DNA of 14,609 bases from Candidatus Portnoybacteria bacterium CG08_land_8_20_14_0_20_40_83 (GCA_002774415.1 PEYL01000030.1:1-14609), one strand, 5' to 3'. Shown: positions 1 to 7,464, counted from the first letter of the stretch. Translations and numbers: made by a program. Notes: generated by a model from the sequence alone, not told the origin.

Positions 1-1790
1 TTGTTATTTTTTTTGGAATAATTATAATCGGGCTTGCTGTTTTGCTTTTTCGCTCAGGTTATTTTCAGTTTTTAAAAAGCGAAGATTATTTAAAACTGGC
101 TCAGCGAAACAGCGTGCGTATTTATCCCGTTTTGGCTCCTCGCGGGATTATTTATGATAAAAATTTAACACCATTAGTAAACAATCTACCAAGCTATAAC
201 GTCTTTTTGACTCCACAGGATTTGCCAAAAGATAAGATGGAAAGGGAGACGATGATAGAACAAATTAGTTTTTTATTGGATTTAAACCCCAAAGAAGTCA
301 CTAAAGAAATATCTGATTTTGATTTTGAAAAAGAGCAGAGGATTTTGCTTATTGGCGACTTGGCGATAGAGAAAATTTTAATGCTCCAGTCCCGCCTTGG
401 AGATTTTCCGGCTTTGACCGTAGAAAATGGCGTTCAAAGACAGTATCTTTACGGCGAAATATTAAGCCATATTCTTGGGTATACGGGGAAATTAAGCAAA
501 GAAGATTTGAATGCATTTCCGAATTATTCAACAGCCGAGCGTTTAGGCCAGGAAGGCTTGGAAATCAATTACGAAGAATTTTTAAGAGGTAAACTGGGGC
601 AGCGGCAAATTGAAGTTGATTCAAAGGGGCGGCAGAAAAAAGAGGTTGGCGTAGAAGAGCCAATAGCAGGCCAAAATCTTGTAACGACCATTGATATTGA
701 ATTGCAGAAAAAAATATTTGATGAAGTAAGCCATATGCTGGCAAGCCTAAAAATAATCAAAGCAGCGGCAGTGGCAATTGATCCAAGAAACGGCAAGGTT
801 CTTAGTTTGCTCAGTCTGCCGGCCTTCAATAACAATCTTTTTGAGAAAAGCATTTCTGTAGCGGATTTTAAGAAATTAGAGGAAGATCCTGATAATCCAT
901 TATTTAATAGAGCAATCTCCGGACAATATCCTTCGGGTTCTACAATTAAGCCAATGCTGGCAGCCGCGGCATTGGAAGAAAAAGTTGTCACGCCCTCAAC
1001 CATTGTCAATGATCCGGGCCAGATAACGATTGTCAATCAGTATAATCCAAACATTGTTTATACATACCCGGACTGGAAAGCCCATGGCGCGGTTAATATT
1101 TATTCGGCAATCGCCCAATCATGCGATGTATATTTTTATACCATAGGCGGCGGCTGGAATGGGATTGAGGGGCTCGGCATTGATAGAATAAAAAAATATC
1201 TGGATTTATTCGGTTTTAATAAGCCCTTAGGAATTGATTTGCCGGGCGAACAAGGGGGATTGGTACCCGATGAAAATTGGAAACAAAAAACAAAAGGGGA
1301 ACAATGGTATATCGGCGATACATACCACGTATCAATCGGCCAGGGCGATTTGCTGGTTACACCTCTTCAAATGGCATCTGCCATTGCCTCTATTGCCAAC
1401 GGTGGAAAACTTTTCAGCCCCTACCTTGTTGACAAAATCGTGGATTCAGACAAAAATAGTATCAAAGTATTTGAACCGCATATTATAAGGGATGATTTCA
1501 TTAAATCGGATAATTTAGCGGTTGTCAGAAAGGGGATGCGCGAAGCGGTGGTTAGCGGTTCTGCCCGATATTTGGCCGATTTGCCAGTTAAAGTCGCCGG
1601 GAAAACCGGAACTGCCCAGATCGCGGGACAGGAAAAACCGAATGCCTGGTTTGTCGGATTTGCGCCATATGATAATCCTCAAATTGTTCTTGTAATCATG
1701 CTGGAAAACGCCGGCGAAGGTTCAAGCTATGCGGTGCCGATTGCAAAAGAAGTGTTTAAATATTATTTTAAGGACTTTGTTCCCCGTTAG
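1..1790 (+). CDS. mrdA: Penicillin-binding protein 2, peptidoglycan transpeptidase, 5' end outside window
   Basis: Class B penicillin-binding protein that cross-links peptidoglycan stem peptides during cell elongation, usually with RodA. It is anchored in the membrane with its catalytic domain outside. The frame is open to the window edge from base 3, and the first codons encode a hydrophobic run (bases 3-44) that looks like the N-terminal membrane anchor. The TTG at 42 is therefore not the start; the true start lies upstream. Next comes the dimerisation domain with the family motif APRGIIYD (about 150-173), then the transpeptidase domain with all three active-site motifs: STIK (939-950, nucleophile Ser), SCD (1119-1127) and KTGT (1602-1613). 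SxD rather than SxN is usual for PBP2. About 595 residues are visible, so little is missing. The last codons and the TAG stop lie in the left arm of a hairpin (1782-1819), so the C-terminal VPR may have been set by that element. mreC, mreD or rodA would be expected upstream (inference). Confidence 0.96.
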   Translation, partial: VIFFGIIIIGLAVLLFRSGYFQFLKSEDYLKLAQRNSVRIYPVLAPRGIIYDKNLTPLVNNLPSYNVFLTPQDLPKDKMERETMIEQISFLLDLNPKEVTKEISDFDFEKEQRILLIGDLAIEKILMLQSRLGDFPALTVENGVQRQYLYGEILSHILGYTGKLSKEDLNAFPNYSTAERLGQEGLEINYEEFLRGKLGQRQIEVDSKGRQKKEVGVEEPIAGQNLVTTIDIELQKKIFDEVSHMLASLKIIKAAAVAIDPRNGKVLSLLSLPAFNNNLFEKSISVADFKKLEEDPDNPLFNRAISGQYPSGSTIKPMLAAAALEEKVVTPSTIVNDPGQITIVNQYNPNIVYTYPDWKAHGAVNIYSAIAQSCDVYFYTIGGGWNGIEGLGIDRIKKYLDLFGFNKPLGIDLPGEQGGLVPDENWKQKTKGEQWYIGDTYHVSIGQGDLLVTPLQMASAIASIANGGKLFSPYLVDKIVDSDKNSIKVFEPHIIRDDFIKSDNLAVVRKGMREAVVSGSARYLADLPVKVAGKTGTAQIAGQEKPNAWFVGFAPYDNPQIVLVIMLENAGEGSSYAVPIAKEVFKYYFKDFVPR

Positions 1791-1819
1791 ATAGAGTGCA
1801 AAGCGCTCATCTAACGGGG
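1782..1819. repeat. Hairpin overlapping the PBP2 stop codon
   Basis: Perfect 11-bp inverted repeat CCCCGTTAGAT (1782-1792) / ATCTAACGGGG (1809-1819). It continues inward after one bulged A (1793) as a 6-bp stem with one G-U pair (1794-1799 / 1803-1808), closed by an AAA loop. No T tract follows, so it is not a standard intrinsic terminator. It may stabilise or process mRNA, or be a mobile palindromic element. Confidence 0.8.
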
Positions 1820-1823
1820 TGCT

Positions 1824-1889
1824 CAATGTTGTAGCTAAAATTTTATTCGCTACGCTTGAGCTCCGCTCATAAATTTTAAGACAACATTG
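1824..1889. repeat. Second hairpin, ending 2 bases before greA start
   Basis: Inverted repeat with outer arms CAATGTTGT (1824-1832) and ACAACATTG (1881-1889). After a short internal loop comes a 10-bp AT stem (1836-1846 / 1869-1878, one bulged T). The apical 22 bases include the palindrome GAGCTC. It occupies the whole greA leader and leaves no recognisable Shine-Dalgarno sequence, so greA is either translated by another route or affected by this fold. Confidence 0.75.
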
Positions 1890-1891
1890 GC

Positions 1892-2341
1892 ATGAAATAT
1901 CTCAGCAAAGAAGGTTTAGAGCAAATCAAAAAAGAAGTTGATGAATTAAAACTAAAAAGGCAGGAAATAGCCCAAAGACTGGAAGAGTCAAAAGCATTGG
2001 GTGATCTTTCTGAAAACATGGAATATCTGCAGGCAAAAGAAGCCCAGGCATTTAACGAGGGAAAAATTTTAGAGTTAGAAGAAGTTTTAAAGAACGCCGT
2101 TGTGATAAATAAAAATGGCGGCAATTCAATTGTCCAGATTGGAGGAACCGTTGAAATTAATTGCCAGGGAGAAAAACAGACATTTACTATTGTTGGTTCG
2201 GAAGAGGCCAATCCTGCCGAAGGAAAAATTTCCAATGAATCACCTCTTGGCAAAGCATTCCTCGGGCATAAAGCAGGGGAAACAGTAGAAGTTGAAACGC
2301 CCAAAGGGAAGGCGACTTATAAGATAATATCAATTAAATAA
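1892..2341 (+). CDS. greA: Transcription elongation factor GreA
   Basis: GreA rescues backtracked RNA polymerase by inserting its coiled coil into the secondary channel and stimulating cleavage of the nascent RNA 3' end. The 149-residue product is close to the family length (about 158). Residues 1-75 form the antiparallel coiled coil, with the tip motif LGDLSEN at 36-42. Asp38 and Glu41 match the catalytic-tip acidic pair (Asp41/Glu44 in E. coli). The C-terminal FKBP-like domain carries the typical ending SPLGKAFLGHKAGETVEVET followed by a YKI-type strand. The ATG at 1892 starts directly at the coiled coil and has no clear Shine-Dalgarno sequence, because an inverted repeat abuts it. lysS follows after 14 bases, which suggests co-transcription; greA-lysS is a common bacterial pairing. 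Confidence 0.97.
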   Translation: MKYLSKEGLEQIKKEVDELKLKRQEIAQRLEESKALGDLSENMEYLQAKEAQAFNEGKILELEEVLKNAVVINKNGGNSIVQIGGTVEINCQGEKQTFTIVGSEEANPAEGKISNESPLGKAFLGHKAGETVEVETPKGKATYKIISIK

Positions 2342-2355
2342 TTTTCAATTCTAAG

Positions 2356-3798
2356 ATGTCTTTAGAAAAAATAAAAGCCGACCGGCTTAAAAAATTAGAG
2401 AATATAAAGGCCGCAAAGATTAACCCTTTTCCTTCAAAAACGGGGCCGCGGCTGTTTATTTTAGATGTATTGGAAGATTTTGATATTTTAGAAAAAGAGA
2501 AAAAAGAAATTAGTTTGGCGGGGCGTCTGCGTTCGCAAAGGACGCATGGCGGTTCAAGCTTCGCTAATTTAGAAGATTTTTCTGGTCAGATCCAGATTTA
2601 TTTTAAAAAAGATGAATTGGGAGAGAAAAATTATAATTTTTTTGCTGAAAATTTGGATATTGGCGATTTTATCCAAGCCCAAGGCGAAGTTTTTAAAACC
2701 CAAAAAGGCGAGCGTACTCTGCTCGTAAAAAAATATAAAATTTTAGCAAAATCTTTAAATCAGCTGCCGGAAAAATGGCACGGTTTAAAAGATGTTGAAG
2801 AAAGATTCCGTAAAAGATATCTGGATTTGTTGATGAATAAGGACGTCAGAGCGCGATTTGCCATGCGCAGTAAGATAATAAAAGAATTAAGGGCATTTTT
2901 GGAAGCAGAAGGATTTTTAGAAGTGGAAACGCCTGTTTTACAGCCCCTACCCGGCGGAGCGCTGGCCAAGCCCTTCCGCACGCATTTAAACGCTTTAAAC
3001 ATGGATTTGTATTTAAGGATTGCTCCCGAATTGTATTTGAAAAGATTGCTTGTTGGCGGATTTGAAAAAATTTATGAGATCGGTCGGTGTTTCAGAAACG
3101 AAGGGATGGATAAATTGCACAATCCTGATTTTACGATGCTGGAATTTTATTGGGCATACGCCGATTACCAAGACGTGATGAATTTAGTTGAAAGAATGTT
3201 TGGTTTTTTGGTGCCGGAAATGGAAATAGAATTTCAGGATAATAAAATTAATTTTACCGATCCCTTTAAAAGAATTTCTATCGGTGAGTTAATAATGGAA
3301 CATTATAAAATTGACATCGGGCAAGCATTAAGGATGGATTTGGAAAAAATATTAATTCAGGCAGGAGAAAAACCGGAAAAGGATGCGCCTGATTGCAAAT
3401 TAATAGACGAGATTTTTAAAACCATCAGGCCAAACATTATTAAGCCAACTTTTGTGACGAATCATCCTATAGAAATGTCGTCCTTGGCAAAAGCGTCCGA
3501 GCAAAACCCCAAAGAGGCGCAGAGATTTCAGATGATTGTTGCGGGGATGGAAATCATAAACGCGTATTCAGAGCTCAACAATCCCAAAGAGCAGGCAGAG
3601 AGGATGAAAGAGCAGGAAAAAGGGCGGCAGGATGATGAAATTCAAAGATTTGACAGAGATTATATAGAGGCATTAGAATACGGAATGCCGCCTGCTGCCG
3701 GATTAGGGCTTGGCGTTGACAGATTGGTCCAGTTTTTAACAAATGCGGCAAACATTCGGGAAGTAATTTTGTTTCCGACGATGCGTCAAAAAGAATAG
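2356..3798 (+). CDS. lysS: Lysyl-tRNA synthetase, class II
   Basis: Charges tRNA-Lys with lysine using ATP, in the cytosol. The 480-residue product has the class II layout: an N-terminal helix, an OB-fold anticodon-binding domain from about residue 51 (ISLAGRLRSQRTHGG), then the catalytic core. Motif 1 lies around residues 175-195 (EVETPVLQPLPGGALAKPF). The signature LYLRIAPELYLKRLLVGG leads into motif 2, FRNEG at 246-250. Motif 3 is GLGLGVDR, with the ATP-binding Arg456, followed by REVILFPTMR near the C-terminus. A highly conserved SPLAK-like stretch reads SSLAK here. No N- or C-terminal fusion is visible. It sits between greA and a small gene in one apparent transcription unit. The start has only a weak upstream AAG, as for most genes here. 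Confidence 0.98.
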   Translation: MSLEKIKADRLKKLENIKAAKINPFPSKTGPRLFILDVLEDFDILEKEKKEISLAGRLRSQRTHGGSSFANLEDFSGQIQIYFKKDELGEKNYNFFAENLDIGDFIQAQGEVFKTQKGERTLLVKKYKILAKSLNQLPEKWHGLKDVEERFRKRYLDLLMNKDVRARFAMRSKIIKELRAFLEAEGFLEVETPVLQPLPGGALAKPFRTHLNALNMDLYLRIAPELYLKRLLVGGFEKIYEIGRCFRNEGMDKLHNPDFTMLEFYWAYADYQDVMNLVERMFGFLVPEMEIEFQDNKINFTDPFKRISIGELIMEHYKIDIGQALRMDLEKILIQAGEKPEKDAPDCKLIDEIFKTIRPNIIKPTFVTNHPIEMSSLAKASEQNPKEAQRFQMIVAGMEIINAYSELNNPKEQAERMKEQEKGRQDDEIQRFDRDYIEALEYGMPPAAGLGLGVDRLVQFLTNAANIREVILFPTMRQKE

Positions 3799-3813
3799 TT
3801 TTTTAAAAATAAG

Positions 3814-3820
3814 AGGAGGT
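3814..3820 (+). promoter_or_regulatory. Strong Shine-Dalgarno sequence
   Basis: AGGAGGT at 3814-3820, six bases before the ATG at 3827, is a near-perfect anti-16S match. It fixes the start of the 101-residue protein and stands out because most neighbouring genes lack one. It suggests that this small protein is translated at a high rate relative to lysS. Confidence 0.85.
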
Positions 3821-3826
3821 GAAAAC

Positions 3827-4132
3827 ATGGATTCATCAGAAGAAGTCGTCTATTATGCTATTGTTTTTGAAATGGACGGAAAATATTATCATAAAATCCA
3901 GTCTGGAAAAATTCCTGATTGCAAAGGTGAAACTGAAAAAATTTTTTTTGGGAAGTTCGCCGAAGTTTCCAACAAGGCAATCGCGCTGGAAGAGAAGTTA
4001 AATAAACTTTTGAGGGATGCAGAAAAAAAAGCAAGAAAGACAAAAAGTAACGAAGGGTTGCCTAGGAAGCGATCTCGGCGCATCCCGCAAAAAGATCTGA
4101 CGCAAATTGCAAAACATATCGGCCTTTTTTAA
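3827..4132 (+). CDS. Hypothetical 101-residue protein with basic tail
   Basis: I do not recognise the family. The start is set by a strong Shine-Dalgarno sequence six bases upstream. The first half (residues 6-50) looks like a small alpha/beta fold, with beta-like strands VVYYAIVFEMDGKYYHKI and IFFGKFAEVSNKAIALEE. A charged helix rich in Lys, Arg and Glu follows (about 50-72). The tail is strongly basic (KARKTKSNEGLPRKRSRR) and ends in QKDLTQIAKHIGLF. No signal peptide or membrane segment is seen. The basic tail could bind nucleic acid or ribosomes, but that is inference only. It lies 28 bases after lysS and just before an intrinsic terminator, so it is probably the last gene of the greA-lysS unit. 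An overlapping +1-frame reading at 3819-4001 has no comparable ribosome binding site and is not called. Confidence 0.75.
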   Translation: MDSSEEVVYYAIVFEMDGKYYHKIQSGKIPDCKGETEKIFFGKFAEVSNKAIALEEKLNKLLRDAEKKARKTKSNEGLPRKRSRRIPQKDLTQIAKHIGLF

Positions 4133-4176
4133 TATCAACAAGGCAAAGCCCCTCGCCGTTCCTTTAAAGTTTTTAA

Positions 4177-4207
4177 CCCGGGCAATTTTTATCAGCCCGG
4201 TTTTTTT
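4177..4207 (+). terminator. Intrinsic terminator after the greA-lysS unit
   Basis: GC stem CCGGGC (4178-4183) / GCCCGG (4195-4200) with an 11-base loop, extended by A-T pairs beyond one mismatch and followed directly by seven T (4201-4207). This is a textbook rho-independent terminator on the + strand. It separates the upstream unit from serS. The rest of 4133-4176 shows nothing recognisable. Confidence 0.9.
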
Positions 4208-4213
4208 ACACTC

Positions 4214-4240
4214 TTGCTCTAAATTTGTTTTTTGTATAAG
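4214..4240 (+). promoter_or_regulatory. Probable serS promoter
   Basis: Only 44 bases separate the terminator from the serS ATG, so a promoter must lie here if serS is not read through. TATAAG at 4235-4240 is a good -10 candidate. TTGCTC at 4214-4219, 15 bases upstream, is a weak -35. The -10 ends 11 bases before the ATG, giving a leader of only a few bases and no Shine-Dalgarno sequence. Confidence 0.4.
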
Positions 4241-4251
4241 ATAAGATTACG

Positions 4252-5544
4252 ATGTTAGATATAAAATTCATTCGCGAAAACAAGGATTTGGTAAAAGATG
4301 CGGTCAAAAAGAAATTTATGGACGTTGATATTGACCGGCTTTTACAGTTGGATGAAAAACGGCGCGGCTTGATTGCGGAATCAGAAACGATAAAAGCGGA
4401 ACAGAATAAACTGTCAAAAGAATTGGCCAGAGGCAAAGATGAAAAACTGTTGGAAAAATCAAAAGAAATGAAAGAAAAGTTTAAAGACATGGATGAAGAA
4501 TTAAAAGGCATAGAACAAGAATACCGTGATTTGATGCTTCGGGTGCCTAATATTCCTTCTGCTGACACGCCGATCGGGGCAGATGATTCCTTCAATAAAG
4601 AAATCGCCAGATGGGGCAAAATTTCTGAATTTGATTTTCCAATAAAAGACCATATCCAGCTTGGTAAAGATTTGGACATTATTGACACAGAAACCGGCGT
4701 CAAAGTTTCCGGTTTCCGCGGCTATTACTTGAAAAATCAGGGAGCGATATTGCATTGGGCAGTGCTTTGGTATTGCTGGCAGAAGATGCTGTCGGAGGGC
4801 TTTACCGCTGTGGTTGGCCCGACACTTGTAAAAGATTTTGTTTTATCTGGTAGCGGTCAATTTCCTTTTGGCGGAGAAGAAGTTTATCAAATAGGCAATT
4901 CCGGAAAATTGGCGAGCGGTGAAGAAATTTCAGAACCACTATATTTGGCGGGGACGTCTGAGCCAACCCTTCTGGCATATTTTTCAGATAAAATTTTGAA
5001 AGAAGATGAATTGCCCGCTAAGGTTTGCGGATTTTCGCAATGCTTTCGTTCTGAGGCCGGTAGTTATGGCAAAGACACAAGAGGTCTTTATCGGCTGCAC
5101 GAATTTACAAAAGTTGAACAGGTAGTGTTTTGCAAAAACGATTTAGCCGAATCGGATAAATGGCTTGAAGAGATGCGAAAAATTTCCGAAAGCGTGTTGC
5201 AAGATTTAAAGCTGCCTTATCGAGTGGTACAGAATGCTTCAGGCGACATGGGCGCGGGCAAATATAAAATGTATGACATTGAAACGTGGATGCCAAGCAG
5301 GGGAAAATACGGCGAAACACATTCGGATTCAAATTTGACCGATTGGCAGGCCAGGCGCCTGAACATTAAATATAAAGACGCAAGCGGCGAAATAAAATTT
5401 GTCCATACTTTAAACAACACGGTTATTGCCAGCCCAAGAATTTTAATCGCGATTTTGGAAAATTATCAGCAAAAAGACGGTTCGGTTTTGGTGCCAAAAG
5501 CTTTGCAAAAATATACCGGTTTTAAAAAAATCAGTAAAAAGTAA
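4252..5544 (+). CDS. serS: Seryl-tRNA synthetase
   Basis: Charges tRNA-Ser (and tRNA-Sec where present) with serine. The 430-residue length is typical. Residues 1-110 form the long antiparallel coiled-coil arm that contacts the tRNA variable arm (MLDIKFIRENKDLVKDAV, then Lys/Glu-rich helices, ending LRVPNIPS). In the class II core, the serine-binding TxE motif appears as TSE at 235-237. Motif 2 is CFRSEAGSYGKDTRGLYRLH from residue 264, with Arg266 and Glu268. Motif 3 contains Arg396 in ASPRILIAILENYQ and is followed by the usual DGSVLVPKAL. The more common NGSGLA stretch before motif 3 reads NNTVIA here. It starts after a terminator and probably leads a serS-ddl-ftsQ unit. The stop codon abuts a long inverted repeat. 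Confidence 0.98.
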   Translation: MLDIKFIRENKDLVKDAVKKKFMDVDIDRLLQLDEKRRGLIAESETIKAEQNKLSKELARGKDEKLLEKSKEMKEKFKDMDEELKGIEQEYRDLMLRVPNIPSADTPIGADDSFNKEIARWGKISEFDFPIKDHIQLGKDLDIIDTETGVKVSGFRGYYLKNQGAILHWAVLWYCWQKMLSEGFTAVVGPTLVKDFVLSGSGQFPFGGEEVYQIGNSGKLASGEEISEPLYLAGTSEPTLLAYFSDKILKEDELPAKVCGFSQCFRSEAGSYGKDTRGLYRLHEFTKVEQVVFCKNDLAESDKWLEEMRKISESVLQDLKLPYRVVQNASGDMGAGKYKMYDIETWMPSRGKYGETHSDSNLTDWQARRLNIKYKDASGEIKFVHTLNNTVIASPRILIAILENYQQKDGSVLVPKALQKYTGFKKISKK

Positions 5545-5647
5545 ACCCCCACACCATAGATTTGCGTCAGTGGCTTTGGAACAATGCTCTTCGTGGTTCT
5601 AACCATTCATTTATGGGCTGACGCCCGTGATGTTCTGGTGTGGGGGT
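5545..5647. repeat. 103-bp element bounded by 12-bp perfect inverted repeats
   Basis: ACCCCCACACCA (5545-5556) is perfectly complementary to TGGTGTGGGGGT (5636-5647). Inside is a 7-bp pair GCGTCAG (5564-5570) / CTGACGC (5618-5624) and a small hairpin TGGT-TCTA-ACCA near 5594-5605. The element starts right after the serS stop and ends one base before the ddl Shine-Dalgarno sequence. It could be a structured RNA leader affecting ddl translation or a MITE-like insertion. No T tract marks it as a terminator. Confidence 0.8.
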
Positions 5648-5652
5648 AAGGA
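5648..5652 (+). promoter_or_regulatory. Shine-Dalgarno sequence of ddl
   Basis: AAGGA at 5648-5652 lies seven bases before the ATG at 5660. It supports that start over an in-frame ATG at 5627, which lies inside the inverted-repeat element and would add 11 unusual residues. Confidence 0.7.
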
Positions 5653-5659
5653 TAAAATA

Positions 5660-6580
5660 ATGAAAAAGCTTCGCGTCGCTCTGCTTTTGGGAGGGAAGTC
5701 GGCTGAGCGGGAAATTTCAATAAAGACCGGCAAGATGATTACCAAAAACCTTGATAAAAAAAAGTATCAAGTTTTTTTGTTTGATCCGGCAAGGGATTTA
5801 CTGAAACTGGCAAATTCGCTGAAAAAGAAAAAGATTGATGTTGTTTTTCCGGCGCTTCACGGCACTTTTGGCGAAGACGGCACAATTCAGGGAATGCTGG
5901 AATTATTCGGTATTCCTTATGTTTTCTCAGGAGCCTTGGCTTCGGCTTTGGCAATGGACAAAGATATGGCAAAGAAAGTTTTTAAGAAAGAAAAAATCCC
6001 GGTGCCCAAGCATTTTGTTTTTACAAAAAATAACTATATTTCATTGAAAAAAATAAAATTTCCCTGCGTGGTCAAACCTCTTTCGCAGGGTTCATCCGTT
6101 GGCGTAACAATTGTTACGGCCCCTTCCCAGTTGAAAAAAGCGCTCAAATATGCTTTGGAATTCGGGCCAAGAGCAATGATCGAAGATTTTATTGAAGGCA
6201 GGGAAGTGACGGCGGCTGTTTTGGGCAATTCAAAGCCTCAAGCTCTGCCTTTGATTGAAATAAAACCAAAAGTTTCTAAGTTTTTTGACTACAGTGCAAA
6301 ATACGAAGTCGGCGGCTCTGAAGAAATTTGTCCGGCCCAGATTAATTCAGTTTTAACAAAAAAAATTCAGGATTTAGCAATTAAAACACATATGGCTCTG
6401 GGATGTCACGGGGTTACAAGAACGGATTTAATTTTGCACGGCAGCCAGCCGTTTGTCCTGGAAATAAATACAATTCCGGGCATGACAAAAACTTCTCTTG
6501 TGCCTCAAGCGGCGGCTGCAGCGGGGATAGATTTTCCGGAACTTCTTGACCGTTTGATTGAGTTGGCTCGGGAAAAATAA
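5660..6580 (+). CDS. ddl: D-alanine--D-alanine ligase
   Basis: ATP-grasp ligase that joins two D-alanines for the peptidoglycan precursor, in the cytosol. With the start at 5660 the protein has 306 residues, the usual length. It opens with MKKLRVALLLGGKSAEREIS, a classic Ddl N-terminus with the substrate-binding Glu. LHGTFGEDG is at 66-74. The ATP-binding segment KPLSQGSSVG is at 139-148, then EDFIEGREVT and YSAKYEVGGSEEICPA. The metal ligands are Asp256 (RTDLIL), Glu268 and Asn270 (EINTIPG). The end, MTKTSLVPQAAAAAGIDFPE, is the usual SMT-x-x-SL-x-P region. The upstream in-frame ATG at 5627 is less likely, because it lies in the repeat and the Shine-Dalgarno sequence fits 5660. ftsQ follows eight bases after the stop, as in dcw clusters. 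Confidence 0.96.
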   Translation: MKKLRVALLLGGKSAEREISIKTGKMITKNLDKKKYQVFLFDPARDLLKLANSLKKKKIDVVFPALHGTFGEDGTIQGMLELFGIPYVFSGALASALAMDKDMAKKVFKKEKIPVPKHFVFTKNNYISLKKIKFPCVVKPLSQGSSVGVTIVTAPSQLKKALKYALEFGPRAMIEDFIEGREVTAAVLGNSKPQALPLIEIKPKVSKFFDYSAKYEVGGSEEICPAQINSVLTKKIQDLAIKTHMALGCHGVTRTDLILHGSQPFVLEINTIPGMTKTSLVPQAAAAAGIDFPELLDRLIELAREK

Positions 6581-6588
6581 GAATCCTT

Positions 6589-7464
6589 ATGAGAATTCAA
6601 AAATATAAAAATAAACCTTTATCTGGGAAGAAAAAAAGCAGGCTTGGCTTAAAACTTTTTATTTTAGTTGTAGTCTTTTTTGTTTTTGCCGTCGGAAATT
6701 TTTATTTAATAATTTTTTCTTCGGTATTTCAAATCAATAAAATTTCGGTTAATGGGGCAAAAGACGTAAAATCAGAAGAGATTCAAAAAATTGCCGATGA
6801 TATTTTAAGCGTCAAATTTTTAAATAAAATTCCAAAAAACAATCTGATTTTTTTGCCCGAGCAAGAAATAACACGAAGCATCCTTAATGATTTTCCAAAA
6901 ATAAAAGAGGTAACTTTAACAAAGAAATTCATGGATCACACTTTAGTCATTAATATTATTGAAAGGGAGTCATCTGCTATTTGGTGCCGCGTCTTGCCTG
7001 AAGAATCCTTTTTGGTATCTTCTTCGAGCGCCGGGCAATTGCCAAATCAGGCGCCCCAGGCAGAAAATTGTTTTTTTGCTGACGCAGGCGGCTTTATATT
7101 CGGCGAAGCGCCAATTTTAAGCGGCGGTGCGGTGCCGACGGTTTATGAGCAAACAGCTTCGGCCATAAATATAAAAGATAAGGTATCTAATCCCAGGACG
7201 CTGGAATTTATTTTGGCCGCAAAAAAAGAGCTGACAGCCGTTAATTTAAACTTGACTGATTTTGTAATAAAATCGCAGTCTTTGGGAGACTTGGAGATTT
7301 TAACGCCCGAAGGCTGGATTATTTATCTTGATATTTCTAATTCCCCGGCGAGCCAGGTTAATGCTTTGAAGCGCGTTTTAGAAGAGGAAATAAAAGAGAA
7401 TCGGAATCGCCTTGAGTACATTGATTTGCGAGTGCCCGATAGAGCATATTATAAATTAAAATAA
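6589..7464 (+). CDS. ftsQ: FtsQ-like cell division protein with POTRA domain
   Basis: Single-pass membrane protein of the divisome that links early and late division proteins. In the 291 residues I see a basic cytoplasmic N-terminus (1-20), one membrane helix (about 21-44, LKLFILVVVFFVFAVGNFYL), then a POTRA domain (about 47-117, VFQINKISVNGAKDVKSEEI to FPKIKEVTLTKKF). The beta domain begins with the family-like IIERESSAIWC, and NCFFADAGGFIF follows. Between them residues 136-158 (SSSSAGQLPNQAPQA region) look inserted, and the DNA there is palindromic. The position right after ddl supports the FtsQ call; ftsA and ftsZ do not follow. No Shine-Dalgarno sequence precedes the ATG. FtsQ/DivIB proteins diverge fast, so the family call rests on architecture, short motifs and neighbourhood. 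Confidence 0.85.
   Translation: MRIQKYKNKPLSGKKKSRLGLKLFILVVVFFVFAVGNFYLIIFSSVFQINKISVNGAKDVKSEEIQKIADDILSVKFLNKIPKNNLIFLPEQEITRSILNDFPKIKEVTLTKKFMDHTLVINIIERESSAIWCRVLPEESFLVSSSSAGQLPNQAPQAENCFFADAGGFIFGEAPILSGGAVPTVYEQTASAINIKDKVSNPRTLEFILAAKKELTAVNLNLTDFVIKSQSLGDLEILTPEGWIIYLDISNSPASQVNALKRVLEEEIKENRNRLEYIDLRVPDRAYYKLK
7017..7067. repeat. Palindrome-rich in-frame segment within ftsQ
   Basis: Contains the perfect 10-bp palindrome GGCAATTGCC (7034-7043) and the 6-bp palindrome GGCGCC (7050-7055). It encodes a Ser/Gln/Pro-rich stretch between two segments that would normally be close together in FtsQ-like proteins. The boundaries are estimated by eye. It reads like an in-frame palindromic insertion. 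Confidence 0.5.

Noticed and set aside
569..1036. Long open frame on the - strand inside the PBP2 gene
   Set aside because: It lies entirely antisense to a coding region with all PBP2 catalytic motifs, and its translation has no recognisable domain.
1876..2304. Antisense open frame over greA
   Set aside because: It covers a clear GreA coding sequence; the Ser/Phe-rich translation is typical of an antisense shadow.
3819..4001. Overlapping + strand frame starting just before the 101-residue gene
   Set aside because: Its start lies within the Shine-Dalgarno sequence used by the 3827 frame, and its translation shows no domain.
5545..5647. tRNA or T-box leader between serS and ddl
   Set aside because: No cloverleaf, no T-loop sequence, no T-box consensus, and the element follows rather than precedes the synthetase gene.
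5627..5659. Upstream ATG giving ddl an 11-residue extension
   Set aside because: The extension lies in the inverted-repeat arm, and the Shine-Dalgarno AAGGA is correctly spaced only for the ATG at 5660.
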